Part shown: positions 43,878 to 50,752 of the stretch, in pieces | How the letters are laid out: each line of letters opens with the position of its first letter | Position numbering within the stretch: the stretch's first letter is position 1 | Assembly: GCA_964655175.1 (NCBI GenBank) | Contig: CAZZLY010000013.1 | Location: 1-50,752, forward strand | Length of the DNA: 50,752 nt | DNA from: JAIOPA01 sp964655175 | GTDB lineage: Bacteria; Eisenbacteria; RBG-16-71-46 | Reading direction: 5' to 3' | Made by a program: the position numbers and the translations under genes | The notes under the pieces: model-generated | The model's database searches: none | The model's input: the letters and a program-made list of their open reading frames with translations, nothing else | What the model was told of the DNA's origin: nothing

Positions 43878-43910
43878 GCACCAAGTGGCGTTATGCAACC
43901 TGCAACCCAA

Positions 43911-43925
43911 CCGCCAAAGCGTTGT
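43911..43925 (-). promoter_or_regulatory. repeated 15-bp motif, copy D
   Basis: ACAACGCTTTGGCGG on the minus strand, 63 bp upstream of the zincin start. Confidence 0.45.
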
Positions 43926-44016
43926 TTTGCTTGCGCTTACAAAGTCATCCCGGAACGACCCCGCGCCTCCGTGGCGAGCGGGGCCCGCCCCGCTGGGCGA
44001 GGTCCCCCAGACGGGT

Positions 44017-44048
44017 TCCGCCCGTGGGTGCGAACCCCCACGGGCGGA
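44017..44048 (-). terminator. terminator hairpin after sigma operon
   Basis: A 12-bp perfect stem (TCCGCCCGTGGG and complement), 8-nt loop, 33 nt past the stop of the last operon gene; a second GC-rich hairpin lies near 43978-43996. Confidence 0.6.
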
Positions 44049-44080
44049 CGGGACCGACTTCGGGATGGGTGCGACCCGGA

Positions 44081-45211
44081 TCAGGCCACGGGCGGCACGT
44101 CGGACGGCGCGGGCACCGCGACCGGTGCGGCCGCTCCCCCCCCGTTCGCGGCGACAGCGTCCTCGGGGTGCCGGCCGCCCAGCGAGAGCAGGATCGCGCC
44201 CGAGCCCACCGCCGAGAGCAGCCACAGGAACAGGCCGCCCACGATGAGGAAGAACACCGCGGCGATGCGCAGCGCCGGCGCGACGCCCCACAGGATGGCG
44301 GCGAAGCCGAACACCGAGGTCACGAACAGGCTGCCCGCCACGAGCGGCGCCAGACCGCGCGAGGTCGCCGGGTCGCGACGCAGGAGCTTGCAGCCGAGCT
44401 GCTGACAGGCGGCGGTGAGCCCGGCCCACGGCAGCACCAGCTGCACGAGCAGCAGCAGCACGCCGACGGGGATGCCGATCACCGTGAACATGAGTCCGAC
44501 GCCGACCGCGCACAGCACCGGGCCGGCGAAGAGCCCGAGCAGCAACGAGGCGGCCGTGCGACGCGACGCGGTCACGGCGACGCGGGCCAGGCGGCGCGAG
44601 AACACGCCGGCCGCGACCGCCGCGAGCAGGAACCACGACAGCCACAGGACGAGCAGCAGGGCGAGCACGGCGGACCACGTGGGCAGCCCGAACAGATGCA
44701 CGGGGATGCCCAGCTGGACGCGGTCGCCGCCCACGCGCACACCGTCGGCGGCGTTGAGGCCGCCGCCGATCGCGACGGCGTCACCCTTCACCGAGGCGTT
44801 CGGGCCCAGTTCCACCGAGCCGAACACCGCCACGACGTCACCGTCGACCGGCGCATCCACCTTGACCGAGCCGAACACCGCGACGACGTCGCCGGTCACG
44901 TGATCGCCCGCGGGGATCGCGAGATCGGAGAACAGGCGGACACGGTCACCGGCGTCGGCACGCACGACGATGAGGCCGCCGTCGTCGCCGTGACCGCGGA
45001 TCACCGCGATCGTGTCGGCGCTCGAATCGCGCCGTGCCACGGTGTCGTCGTACACGGTGATGCCGCGCGCGTTGATGCGCACCGACGTCGGCGCGAGCGA
45101 ACCCACGAACAGCTTGGCGGAGCCGTGCGGATGCACGTCGTGCGGCGCGGCGAACCACATCACCGCGGCCGTGAACACCTGGACGAGGCTAGATGCCGAG
45201 CAGACCCACAT
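44081..45211 (-). CDS. membrane protein with bactofilin-like repeats
   Basis: 376 residues. A signal-like helix is followed by about 100 residues of short beta-helix repeats (GDVVAVFGSVKVDAPVDGD, GDVVAVFGSVELGPNASVKGD, GDAVAIGGGL), as in bactofilins and polymer-forming adhesins. At least four membrane helices follow (about 190-350) and an Ala/Pro/Gly tail. The ATG at 45211 lies inside the anti-sigma gene (23-bp overlap) behind GGGAGGTCACCC, an excellent ribosome site. Third gene of the ECF sigma operon, so it is probably an envelope-stress target or regulator. Confidence 0.82.
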   Translation of the reverse strand: MWVCSASSLVQVFTAAVMWFAAPHDVHPHGSAKLFVGSLAPTSVRINARGITVYDDTVARRDSSADTIAVIRGHGDDGGLIVVRADAGDRVRLFSDLAIPAGDHVTGDVVAVFGSVKVDAPVDGDVVAVFGSVELGPNASVKGDAVAIGGGLNAADGVRVGGDRVQLGIPVHLFGLPTWSAVLALLLVLWLSWFLLAAVAAGVFSRRLARVAVTASRRTAASLLLGLFAGPVLCAVGVGLMFTVIGIPVGVLLLLVQLVLPWAGLTAACQQLGCKLLRRDPATSRGLAPLVAGSLFVTSVFGFAAILWGVAPALRIAAVFFLIVGGLFLWLLSAVGSGAILLSLGGRHPEDAVAANGGGAAAPVAVPAPSDVPPVA

Positions 45212-45776
45212 GGGTGACCTCCCGAGTCTCGCGCCGCTCGCGCGGACGCATCCACCAGAACAACGCCGCGCACGCCGCGGTCGCCGACACGATCAGACCC
45301 AGCACGACCGGCTGCAGCACGATGCCGAGCAGCAACCGGAGCAGTCGGGTCGCGTCCCCGACCTGCGTCAGCGTCTCGGTGAAGCTGCGCATGACGAACA
45401 CCCCGGTGCGCGCGAACGCGCTCATCCCGGCGGCGACGATGCCGTGCATCCAGTCGCTGGGCCCCGGCAGCAGGAACGCGGCCAGCAGCAGCGCGGCGCT
45501 GGCGACGAGCGACGCGGCGTAGGCCCAGCCGAGCACGCGCACCCACTTCGGCACGCGCTGCGGCAGCACGGCGTCCATGATGCGCGTGTGCAGTTCGGGC
45601 GCGGGCTCGAGCAGCGGCAGCGTGTCGAGGTCGGCGAACACGAGGCGGAAGGCGGCGACGTCGGCCGCGCACGCCGCGCAGGTCTCGACGTGCGCCTCGA
45701 TCGTGGCCGCCTCGGACGGAGCGAGTTCGCCGTCGAGCCATTCCTGCAGGCGATCGGTCTCGGGACAGTGGTTCAT
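45189..45776 (-). CDS. anti-sigma factor with zinc-finger (ZAS) domain
   Basis: 195 residues. The N-terminus has the zf-HC2 signature: Cys4, H29, C33, C36 (AHVETCAAC). A membrane helix (about 80-102) and a second near 150-172 follow, and the end is basic. Such proteins hold their cognate ECF sigma factor at the membrane until a signal frees it. The start overlaps the sigma gene by 4 nt (ATGA), the standard arrangement for stoichiometric control. Confidence 0.9.
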   Translation of the reverse strand: MNHCPETDRLQEWLDGELAPSEAATIEAHVETCAACAADVAAFRLVFADLDTLPLLEPAPELHTRIMDAVLPQRVPKWVRVLGWAYAASLVASAALLLAAFLLPGPSDWMHGIVAAGMSAFARTGVFVMRSFTETLTQVGDATRLLRLLLGIVLQPVVLGLIVSATAACAALFWWMRPRERRETREVTHVGLLGI

Positions 45777-46393
45777 GGGGTGTTCCCCTGCAGAAGATCC
45801 TTGAGGAGGGCGCGGGCGCGGTGGATCCGCGCCTTCACGGTGCCGAGGGGCAGCTGCAGCGCCTCGGCGATCTCCTCGTAGGAGAGATCCTGTTGATGTC
45901 GCAGCATGACGACGATGCGGTAGTGCTCGGGCAGCCCCGCGATGAGCGCGGCGGTCCGCCCTTCCTCCTGGGCATCCGAGACGATCGTGTCGGGGAGCGG
46001 GCCGGGGTCCTCGACGTCCAGCGTGCGTTCCTCGAGCGAGCCCGGCTCGGCGACCTGCAGCGACACCGTCTTCACGCGACGGCGACGCAGCGAGTCGATG
46101 GCCAGACGGGAGGCGATCGTGAAGATCCACGCCGCGAACGGCCGTTCGAGATCGAAGCGGTCGAGCGCGCGGAAGGCCTTGACGAAGGTCTCCTGCGTCA
46201 GGTCCTCGGCGTCCTCACGAACGCGCACCACGCGCATGAGCACGGTGTACACGGGTCGCTCGTAACGGCGCACGAGGTCACGACAGGCTCGGGCGTCGCC
46301 GTCCCGACACCGCCGGATGAGCTCGGCTTCGTCGGGATCGGGGCCGCCCGGAACCCGTTCGACGCTACGCGCGTTCGAGGCCGGAGGTTGCAT
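45773..46393 (-). CDS. ECF (RpoE-like) sigma factor
   Basis: 206 residues. Sigma region 2 spans about 25-105 (VREDAEDLTQETFVKAFRALDRF, then PFAAWIFTIASRLAIDSLRRR) and region 4 about 145-200 (LPEHYRIVVMLRHQQDLSYEEIAEALQLPLGTVKARIHRARALL). No region 3, as usual for ECF factors. Start at 46393: no ribosome site, but a promoter box ends within 7-9 nt, suggesting a leaderless message. It is divergent from enolase. Confidence 0.93.
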   Translation of the reverse strand: MQPPASNARSVERVPGGPDPDEAELIRRCRDGDARACRDLVRRYERPVYTVLMRVVRVREDAEDLTQETFVKAFRALDRFDLERPFAAWIFTIASRLAIDSLRRRRVKTVSLQVAEPGSLEERTLDVEDPGPLPDTIVSDAQEEGRTAALIAGLPEHYRIVVMLRHQQDLSYEEIAEALQLPLGTVKARIHRARALLKDLLQGNTP

Positions 46394-46402
46394 GGTCGGC
46401 AG

Positions 46403-46431
46403 GATACGGCAGTCCCACGCCGCGGGTTGCA
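46403..46431 (-). promoter_or_regulatory. candidate autoregulated ECF promoter
   Basis: TGCAAC, 17 bp, CGTATC on the minus strand. This resembles Bacillus SigW/ECF promoters (TGAAAC-N16/17-CGTATA) and differs from the TTG-type -35 boxes of neighbouring genes. It sits directly before the sigma gene, as expected for self-activation. Confidence 0.55.
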
Positions 46432-46450
46432 GGGCCCGCCAGCCGCCGGG

Positions 46451-46505
46451 TCCCGCCCGAACGCCCAAAGCGTGTCCGGGACGGGACTTGCCCGTTCGGG
46501 TGGGA
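46451..46505. repeat. inverted repeat upstream of eno promoter
   Basis: Arms TCCCGCCCGAACG (46451-46463) and 46493-46505 pair over 13 positions with one G-T, 29 nt apart. It lies between the ECF sigma promoter and the eno -35 box and could bind a dimeric regulator. Confidence 0.45.
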
Positions 46506-46516
46506 TCCCCCACGGC

Positions 46517-46545
46517 TTGCGGTCCGGGCCGCTCGCCACTAGTCT
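46517..46545 (+). promoter_or_regulatory. enolase promoter, probably leaderless
   Basis: TTGCGG, 17 bp, TAGTCT. The -10 box ends 7 nt before the ATG at 46553 and no ribosome site is present. Confidence 0.6.
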
Positions 46546-46552
46546 GCGCCGC

Positions 46553-47845
<1,293 letters not shown>

Positions 47846-47875
47846 TCCGAGGCCGTACCCGCGACACTCGCAGCA

Positions 47876-47897
47876 CCCGCGGCACGGATGCCGCGGG
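47876..47897 (+). terminator. hairpin between eno and ftsB
   Basis: A perfect 9-bp stem (CCCGCGGCA and complement) with a CGGA loop, no T-run, just upstream of the ftsB ribosome site. Probably a partial terminator or processing site. Confidence 0.45.
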
Positions 47898-47915
47898 CCC
47901 CGACCAGGAGGTCCC

Positions 47916-48293
47916 GTGCGATCGCGTGACATCACCCGGAGATTCTTCTCCCGCCCGATCGGCCGTTCGCCGTTCGCCCCGCCGCCCGTGCGCGTCCCGC
48001 GCTGGGTGATGCTGCTGGGGGCGCTGTATCTGGCCTACGCGCTCGTGTTCTCGGAGAGCAGCCTGTGGCACATCGCGCAGCTCAAGCGCGAGATCGCCCA
48101 GTCGGACGCCGAGACCCGTCACCTCAAGGAGGAGACGGCGCGCATCCAGGCCAAGCTGGACGATCCCAGCGAGCGCCGCTTCCACGCCGAGGAGGTCGCG
48201 CGCACGCAGCACGGCTACGCGGCGGCCGGCGAGATCGTGTACCGCTTCCGCGACGGCAAAGCGACGGTGGACTCGACGCGCTCGGCGCGCTGA
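47916..48293 (+). CDS. ftsB: FtsB/DivIC-type septum protein
   Basis: 125 residues. A cytoplasmic basic segment of about 28 residues, one membrane helix (about 30-48, VMLLGALYLAYALVF) and a coiled coil (about 52-88, LKREIAQSDAETRHLKEETARIQAKL), then a short C-terminal part (GEIVYRFRDG). This is the FtsB/DivIC layout; the position right after eno supports it. It bridges FtsQ and FtsL in the divisome. GTG start with AGGAGG upstream. A strong terminator follows. Confidence 0.87.
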   Translation: MRSRDITRRFFSRPIGRSPFAPPPVRVPRWVMLLGALYLAYALVFSESSLWHIAQLKREIAQSDAETRHLKEETARIQAKLDDPSERRFHAEEVARTQHGYAAAGEIVYRFRDGKATVDSTRSAR

Positions 48294-48311
48294 ACGCCCC
48301 TCACCAACGAT

Positions 48312-48347
48312 GAACGGCGGCGGTCCCGCGTGGGACCGCCGCCGTTC
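48312..48347. terminator. strong bidirectional terminator
   Basis: A perfect 16-bp stem (GAACGGCGGCGGTCCC and complement) with a GCGT loop, extendable to about 20 pairs through one wobble, between convergent ftsB and the barrel gene. Confidence 0.8.
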
Positions 48348-48374
48348 GTCGTTCGACCCAGGCTCGAGTGCGGG

Positions 48375-49145
48375 CTATAGCCCGATGACCGCGGCCATCC
48401 GCAAGCCCAGTCCACCCACGTCGAGCGTCGCGGGGCGGCCGGTGATCGGATTGATCACGGGCGCACCGGTGCGCTCGTCGATGAGGTTCGTGACCTCACC
48501 GCTGCGATACAGGGCCGAGAGCACGACCGAGTAGCGCGAGGCGAAGAACATGTGCACGCCGCCCTCGGCGTAGTAACCGGGAGCGTCCTGCGTGCTCGTG
48601 ACCTTGTACGAGCCGCCGAGCTGCGCGTTGAGCGTCGAATCGGCGCCCGTGAGCTGCTGGCCGAACGAGGTGCGCGAGTGCGTGTACTGCACCATGCCGC
48701 CGCCGAAGAACATGCGGGCCTGGAAGTCGCCCTGGTTGTAGGGCTGCAGGTACCACGCCGCGCCCACGTGCACGGGCACACTGATGTACTCGGCGCGGAT
48801 GTTGATCGCCTGCGACAGCGCCGGCAGGAACTCGCGCACCGACTTGCCGCGCACCTGACCGACACCGACCGTGACCGCCAGATTGCGGTTGAGGAAGTAG
48901 CGCAGCTCGCTGTCGAACAGCCACGAGAACCCGGCCTTGGCCACGGGCTCGTAGCCGCGCGGCGCGAGCACGGTGCGGTTGTAGAACTCGAGCCCGTCGT
49001 TGAAGTCACCGGCCCGGACCTGGGTCGGGACACCGGAGAGCGCCAGGTTGAGGCGATGGACCTCGGCGGCCGAGAACGCCAGCGAGGGGACGAGCAGCAT
49101 GGCCGTGGCGAGCGCCGCCAGGACTGCGGACCGCGGACGGGACAA
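48375..49145 (-). CDS. outer-membrane beta-barrel protein
   Basis: 256 residues from a TTG start, chosen because GGAGG lies 6 nt upstream and a signal peptide follows at once (LAALATAMLLVPSLAFSAAE). The mature part has strands rich in Tyr, Phe and Gly (LFDSELRYFLNRNLAVTVGVGQVRGKS, VPVHVGAAWYLQPY, MFFGGGMVQYTH) as in OmpW/OprF-like barrels, and ends VGGLGLRMAAVIGL. A putative substrate is unknown. The upstream region holds the 29-bp inverted-repeat element and motif copy A. Confidence 0.78.
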   Translation of the reverse strand: MSRPRSAVLAALATAMLLVPSLAFSAAEVHRLNLALSGVPTQVRAGDFNDGLEFYNRTVLAPRGYEPVAKAGFSWLFDSELRYFLNRNLAVTVGVGQVRGKSVREFLPALSQAINIRAEYISVPVHVGAAWYLQPYNQGDFQARMFFGGGMVQYTHSRTSFGQQLTGADSTLNAQLGGSYKVTSTQDAPGYYAEGGVHMFFASRYSVVLSALYRSGEVTNLIDERTGAPVINPITGRPATLDVGGLGLRMAAVIGL

Positions 49146-49241
49146 CGGGAACCTCCGTGAGCTTGGGCGGGGTCGGCCCGATGGGGATCGGGACCCGGTC
49201 GAGCGCGGCAGCATAGCGAGCAGCCTCCAGCACCGCAACCA

Positions 49242-49390
49242 CTTGGGTAGTGCGGCGAAGATTGTGGAGGCCCCCCGGGGAAGCACTCGACGGCCCGCCC
49301 GAGACCGCCAAGTCGTTGTCATCGCGGCGGCCGAACCCGATCGGCCCAGGGCCCGGCACGACCTCAACAATCTTCGCCGCACAACCAGAG
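49242..49390. repeat. 149-bp element bounded by 29-bp inverted repeats
   Basis: Arms 49242-49270 and 49362-49390 match at 25 of 29 positions, with a perfect 15-bp core (TGCGGCGAAGATTGT). A further 8-bp pair (GTTGTCAT, 49315-49322, with 49400-49407) could pair instead. No target duplication seen. It resembles a MITE, a paired operator, or a large RNA hairpin in the barrel gene leader. Confidence 0.55.
49305..49319 (-). promoter_or_regulatory. repeated 15-bp motif, copy A
   Basis: ACAACGACTTGGCGG on the minus strand, identical over 15 bp to copy B, inside the 149-bp element and 160 bp upstream of the barrel gene. Confidence 0.45.
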
Positions 49391-49422
49391 GTCCAGCCCA
49401 TGACAACAAAAGGGCCGTTCCA

Positions 49423-49451
49423 TTGACACCCCGCCCCTCCCGGCCTATCTT
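49423..49451 (+). promoter_or_regulatory. consensus sigma-70 promoter of the tRNA gene
   Basis: TTGACA, exactly 17 bp, TATCTT. The start site would be about 49458, six nt before the tRNA. The -35 box is perfect. Confidence 0.85.
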
Positions 49452-49463
49452 GCGTCTACCTGA

Positions 49464-49540
<77 letters not shown>

Positions 49541-49542
49541 CT

Positions 49543-49580
49543 TGGCCCCGGGAGCGCAAGCTCCCGGGGCCAGACCTTTT
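49543..49580 (+). terminator. intrinsic terminator of the tRNA gene
   Basis: A perfect 13-bp stem (TGGCCCCGGGAGC and complement), GCAA loop, then GACCTTTTCC. It is the cleanest T-tract terminator in the window. Confidence 0.9.
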
Positions 49581-49623
49581 CCGGGCCCGCCCCCCGTGGC
49601 TCGATCCTCCCCGAGGACGCCGC

Positions 49624-50752
49624 GTGACCCTGCGCCAGCGCCTGCACACCATGGCCGGCGGGCTGCCCCGACCCTTCTGGTTCATGTGGGCCGGCATGTT
49701 CGTGACCCGCTGCGGCAGCTTCGTGCTGCCGTATCTGGCCATCGTGCTCACGCGTGAACACGGGCTCACCCCGACGCAGGCCGGCTCGGTCGTGGCGCTC
49801 TACGGCGCCGGAGCCTCGCTCGCCGCCCCGCTGGGCGGGACGATGGCCGACAAGGTGGGCCGGCGCGCGACCATGCTGCTGGCGCTCATCGGCGGCGGCG
49901 CGGGCATGATCGCGCTGGCGTTCGTGGATCGCATGGCGGTGTTCGCCCCGCTGCTGTTCGTGGTCGCCCTGCTGACCGAGATGTACCGCCCGGGCATGCA
50001 GGCGGCGGTCGCCGACCTCGTGGCGCCGCACGATCGCGTGCGCGCGTTCGGGCTCAACTACTGGGTCATCAACCTGGGCTACGCCATCGGCATCACGCTG
50101 GGCGGCCTGCTGGCGGGCCGCTCGTTCCACTGGCTGTTCGTGGGCGACGGACTCACCACGGTGCTGTTCGGACTGCTCATCGCATTCGGCGTGCCCGAGA
50201 CGCGCCCGACGTCACCGCGCGTGGCGGCCGACGCACCGGCGCGCCCGCGCGAGTCGGTGTGGGCCGCGTTCCTCGCGCCCTACCGCGACGTGCCGTACGT
50301 GGCGTTCCTCGTGCTCGCGTTCCTGTACGCGGTGCTGTTCCTGCAGAACGCGGCCGCGTTCCCCCTCGACATGACCTCGCACGGCCACTCGCCCGCCACC
50401 TACGGCATGATCCTCGCGTTGAACGGCCTGCTGATCGTGGCGATCCAGCCGTTCCTGGGTCCGCTGCTCACGCGCCGCGATCGCTCGCGCACGCTGGCGG
50501 CGGGCGCGCTGTTCACCGCGGTCGGGTTCGGCCTCAACGCGTTCGCGCACACGGTGCCGCTCTACGTCGTGGGCGTGGTGCTGTGGACGCTGGGCGAGAT
50601 GTGCGTGCTGCCGGTGGCGAACGCCATGGTGTCGGACCTCGCCCCCACCGATCGCCGCGGCCGCTATCAGGGCGGCTACTCGCTGTCGTGGGGCCTGGCG
50701 GTCGCGAGCGCGCCGCTCATCGGCATGAGCGTGCTCGAGCACGCGGGCGCAC
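49624..50752 (+). CDS. MFS transporter, partial (runs off window)
   Basis: 376 residues visible with about ten to eleven membrane helices. After FWFMWAGMFVTRCGSFVLPYLAIVL comes the MFS motif A in the form GGTMADKVGRRATM, and later FGLNYWVINLGYAIGITLGGLLAG, a central loop near residues 195-215, and APTDRRGRYQGGYSLSWGLAVASAP. It belongs to the drug/metabolite major-facilitator group (MdtH-like). The GTG at 49624 has GAGGA upstream; an in-frame ATG at 49651 is possible. Substrate unknown. Confidence 0.88.
   Translation, partial: MTLRQRLHTMAGGLPRPFWFMWAGMFVTRCGSFVLPYLAIVLTREHGLTPTQAGSVVALYGAGASLAAPLGGTMADKVGRRATMLLALIGGGAGMIALAFVDRMAVFAPLLFVVALLTEMYRPGMQAAVADLVAPHDRVRAFGLNYWVINLGYAIGITLGGLLAGRSFHWLFVGDGLTTVLFGLLIAFGVPETRPTSPRVAADAPARPRESVWAAFLAPYRDVPYVAFLVLAFLYAVLFLQNAAAFPLDMTSHGHSPATYGMILALNGLLIVAIQPFLGPLLTRRDRSRTLAAGALFTAVGFGLNAFAHTVPLYVVGVVLWTLGEMCVLPVANAMVSDLAPTDRRGRYQGGYSLSWGLAVASAPLIGMSVLEHAGA

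Overview
The window is about 50.7 kb of very GC-rich, densely coding DNA from a Gram-negative (diderm) bacterium. Signs of an outer membrane are an LpxH-type lipid A enzyme, an Omp85-type barrel, a secretin, a PorV/UPF0164-type barrel protein and many lipoproteins. A secreted zincin with a FlgD/T9SS-like C-terminal Ig domain, together with the PorV-like protein, points to the FCB side of the tree (Eisenbacteria- or Gemmatimonadota-like). That placement is inference from gene content. Three exact 100-N runs are scaffold joins, so this looks like a draft or metagenome-assembled genome. No CRISPR array, insertion sequence, prophage or rRNA was seen.

Left part (1-6.1 kb): a minus-strand unit of sensor kinase, small lipoprotein and NtrC-type response regulator; a two-repeat lipoprotein; and an OPT-family transporter flanked by two look-alike terminator hairpins. 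From 6.1 to 16.3 kb lies a complete-looking Tad/Flp pilus locus: Flp pilin, prepilin peptidase, CpaB, secretin, TadZ/CpaE, CpaF (interrupted by a gap), TadB, TadC, an overlooked 31-residue membrane microprotein, two TadE-like pseudopilins and a von Willebrand TadG-like protein. The pilin is preceded by a likely sigma-54 promoter and a run of alternative RNA hairpins.

Middle (16.3-30.3 kb): dihydrolipoamide dehydrogenase, a DUF2064 transferase, a zinc-ribbon/TPR membrane protein, a giant exported protein with two 5'-nucleotidase modules, an AMIN/Amidase_3 amidase, an HtrA protease, LpxH, a PorV-like barrel, and a DUF4384 plus FN3-lipoprotein pair. A 939-bp gene-free stretch (30,319-31,257) is full of stable inverted repeats and probably encodes structured RNA.

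Right part (31.2-50.7 kb): a 1029-residue TPR-GAF-sigma54 activator next to a small exported low-complexity protein; Ppx, an ArsR-type regulator with a palindromic operator, RlmN; an NtrY-NtrX-Omp85-DUF4390 run; the secreted zincin with a near-consensus sigma-54 promoter; an ECF sigma/anti-sigma/adhesin-like membrane protein operon; enolase-FtsB; a beta-barrel protein; an initiator tRNA with a textbook promoter and terminator; and an MFS transporter running off the end.

Two regulatory themes stand out. First, sigma-54: three enhancer-binding activators (1-501, 31,258-34,347, 39,233-40,615) share the window with two good -24/-12 promoters. Second, several genes appear to be leaderless: a TANNNT box ends exactly 7 nt before the start codon of lpxH, eno and the ECF sigma gene. 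A 15-bp motif (ACAACGNYTTGGCGG) recurs in intergenic DNA near genes for secreted and outer-membrane proteins.
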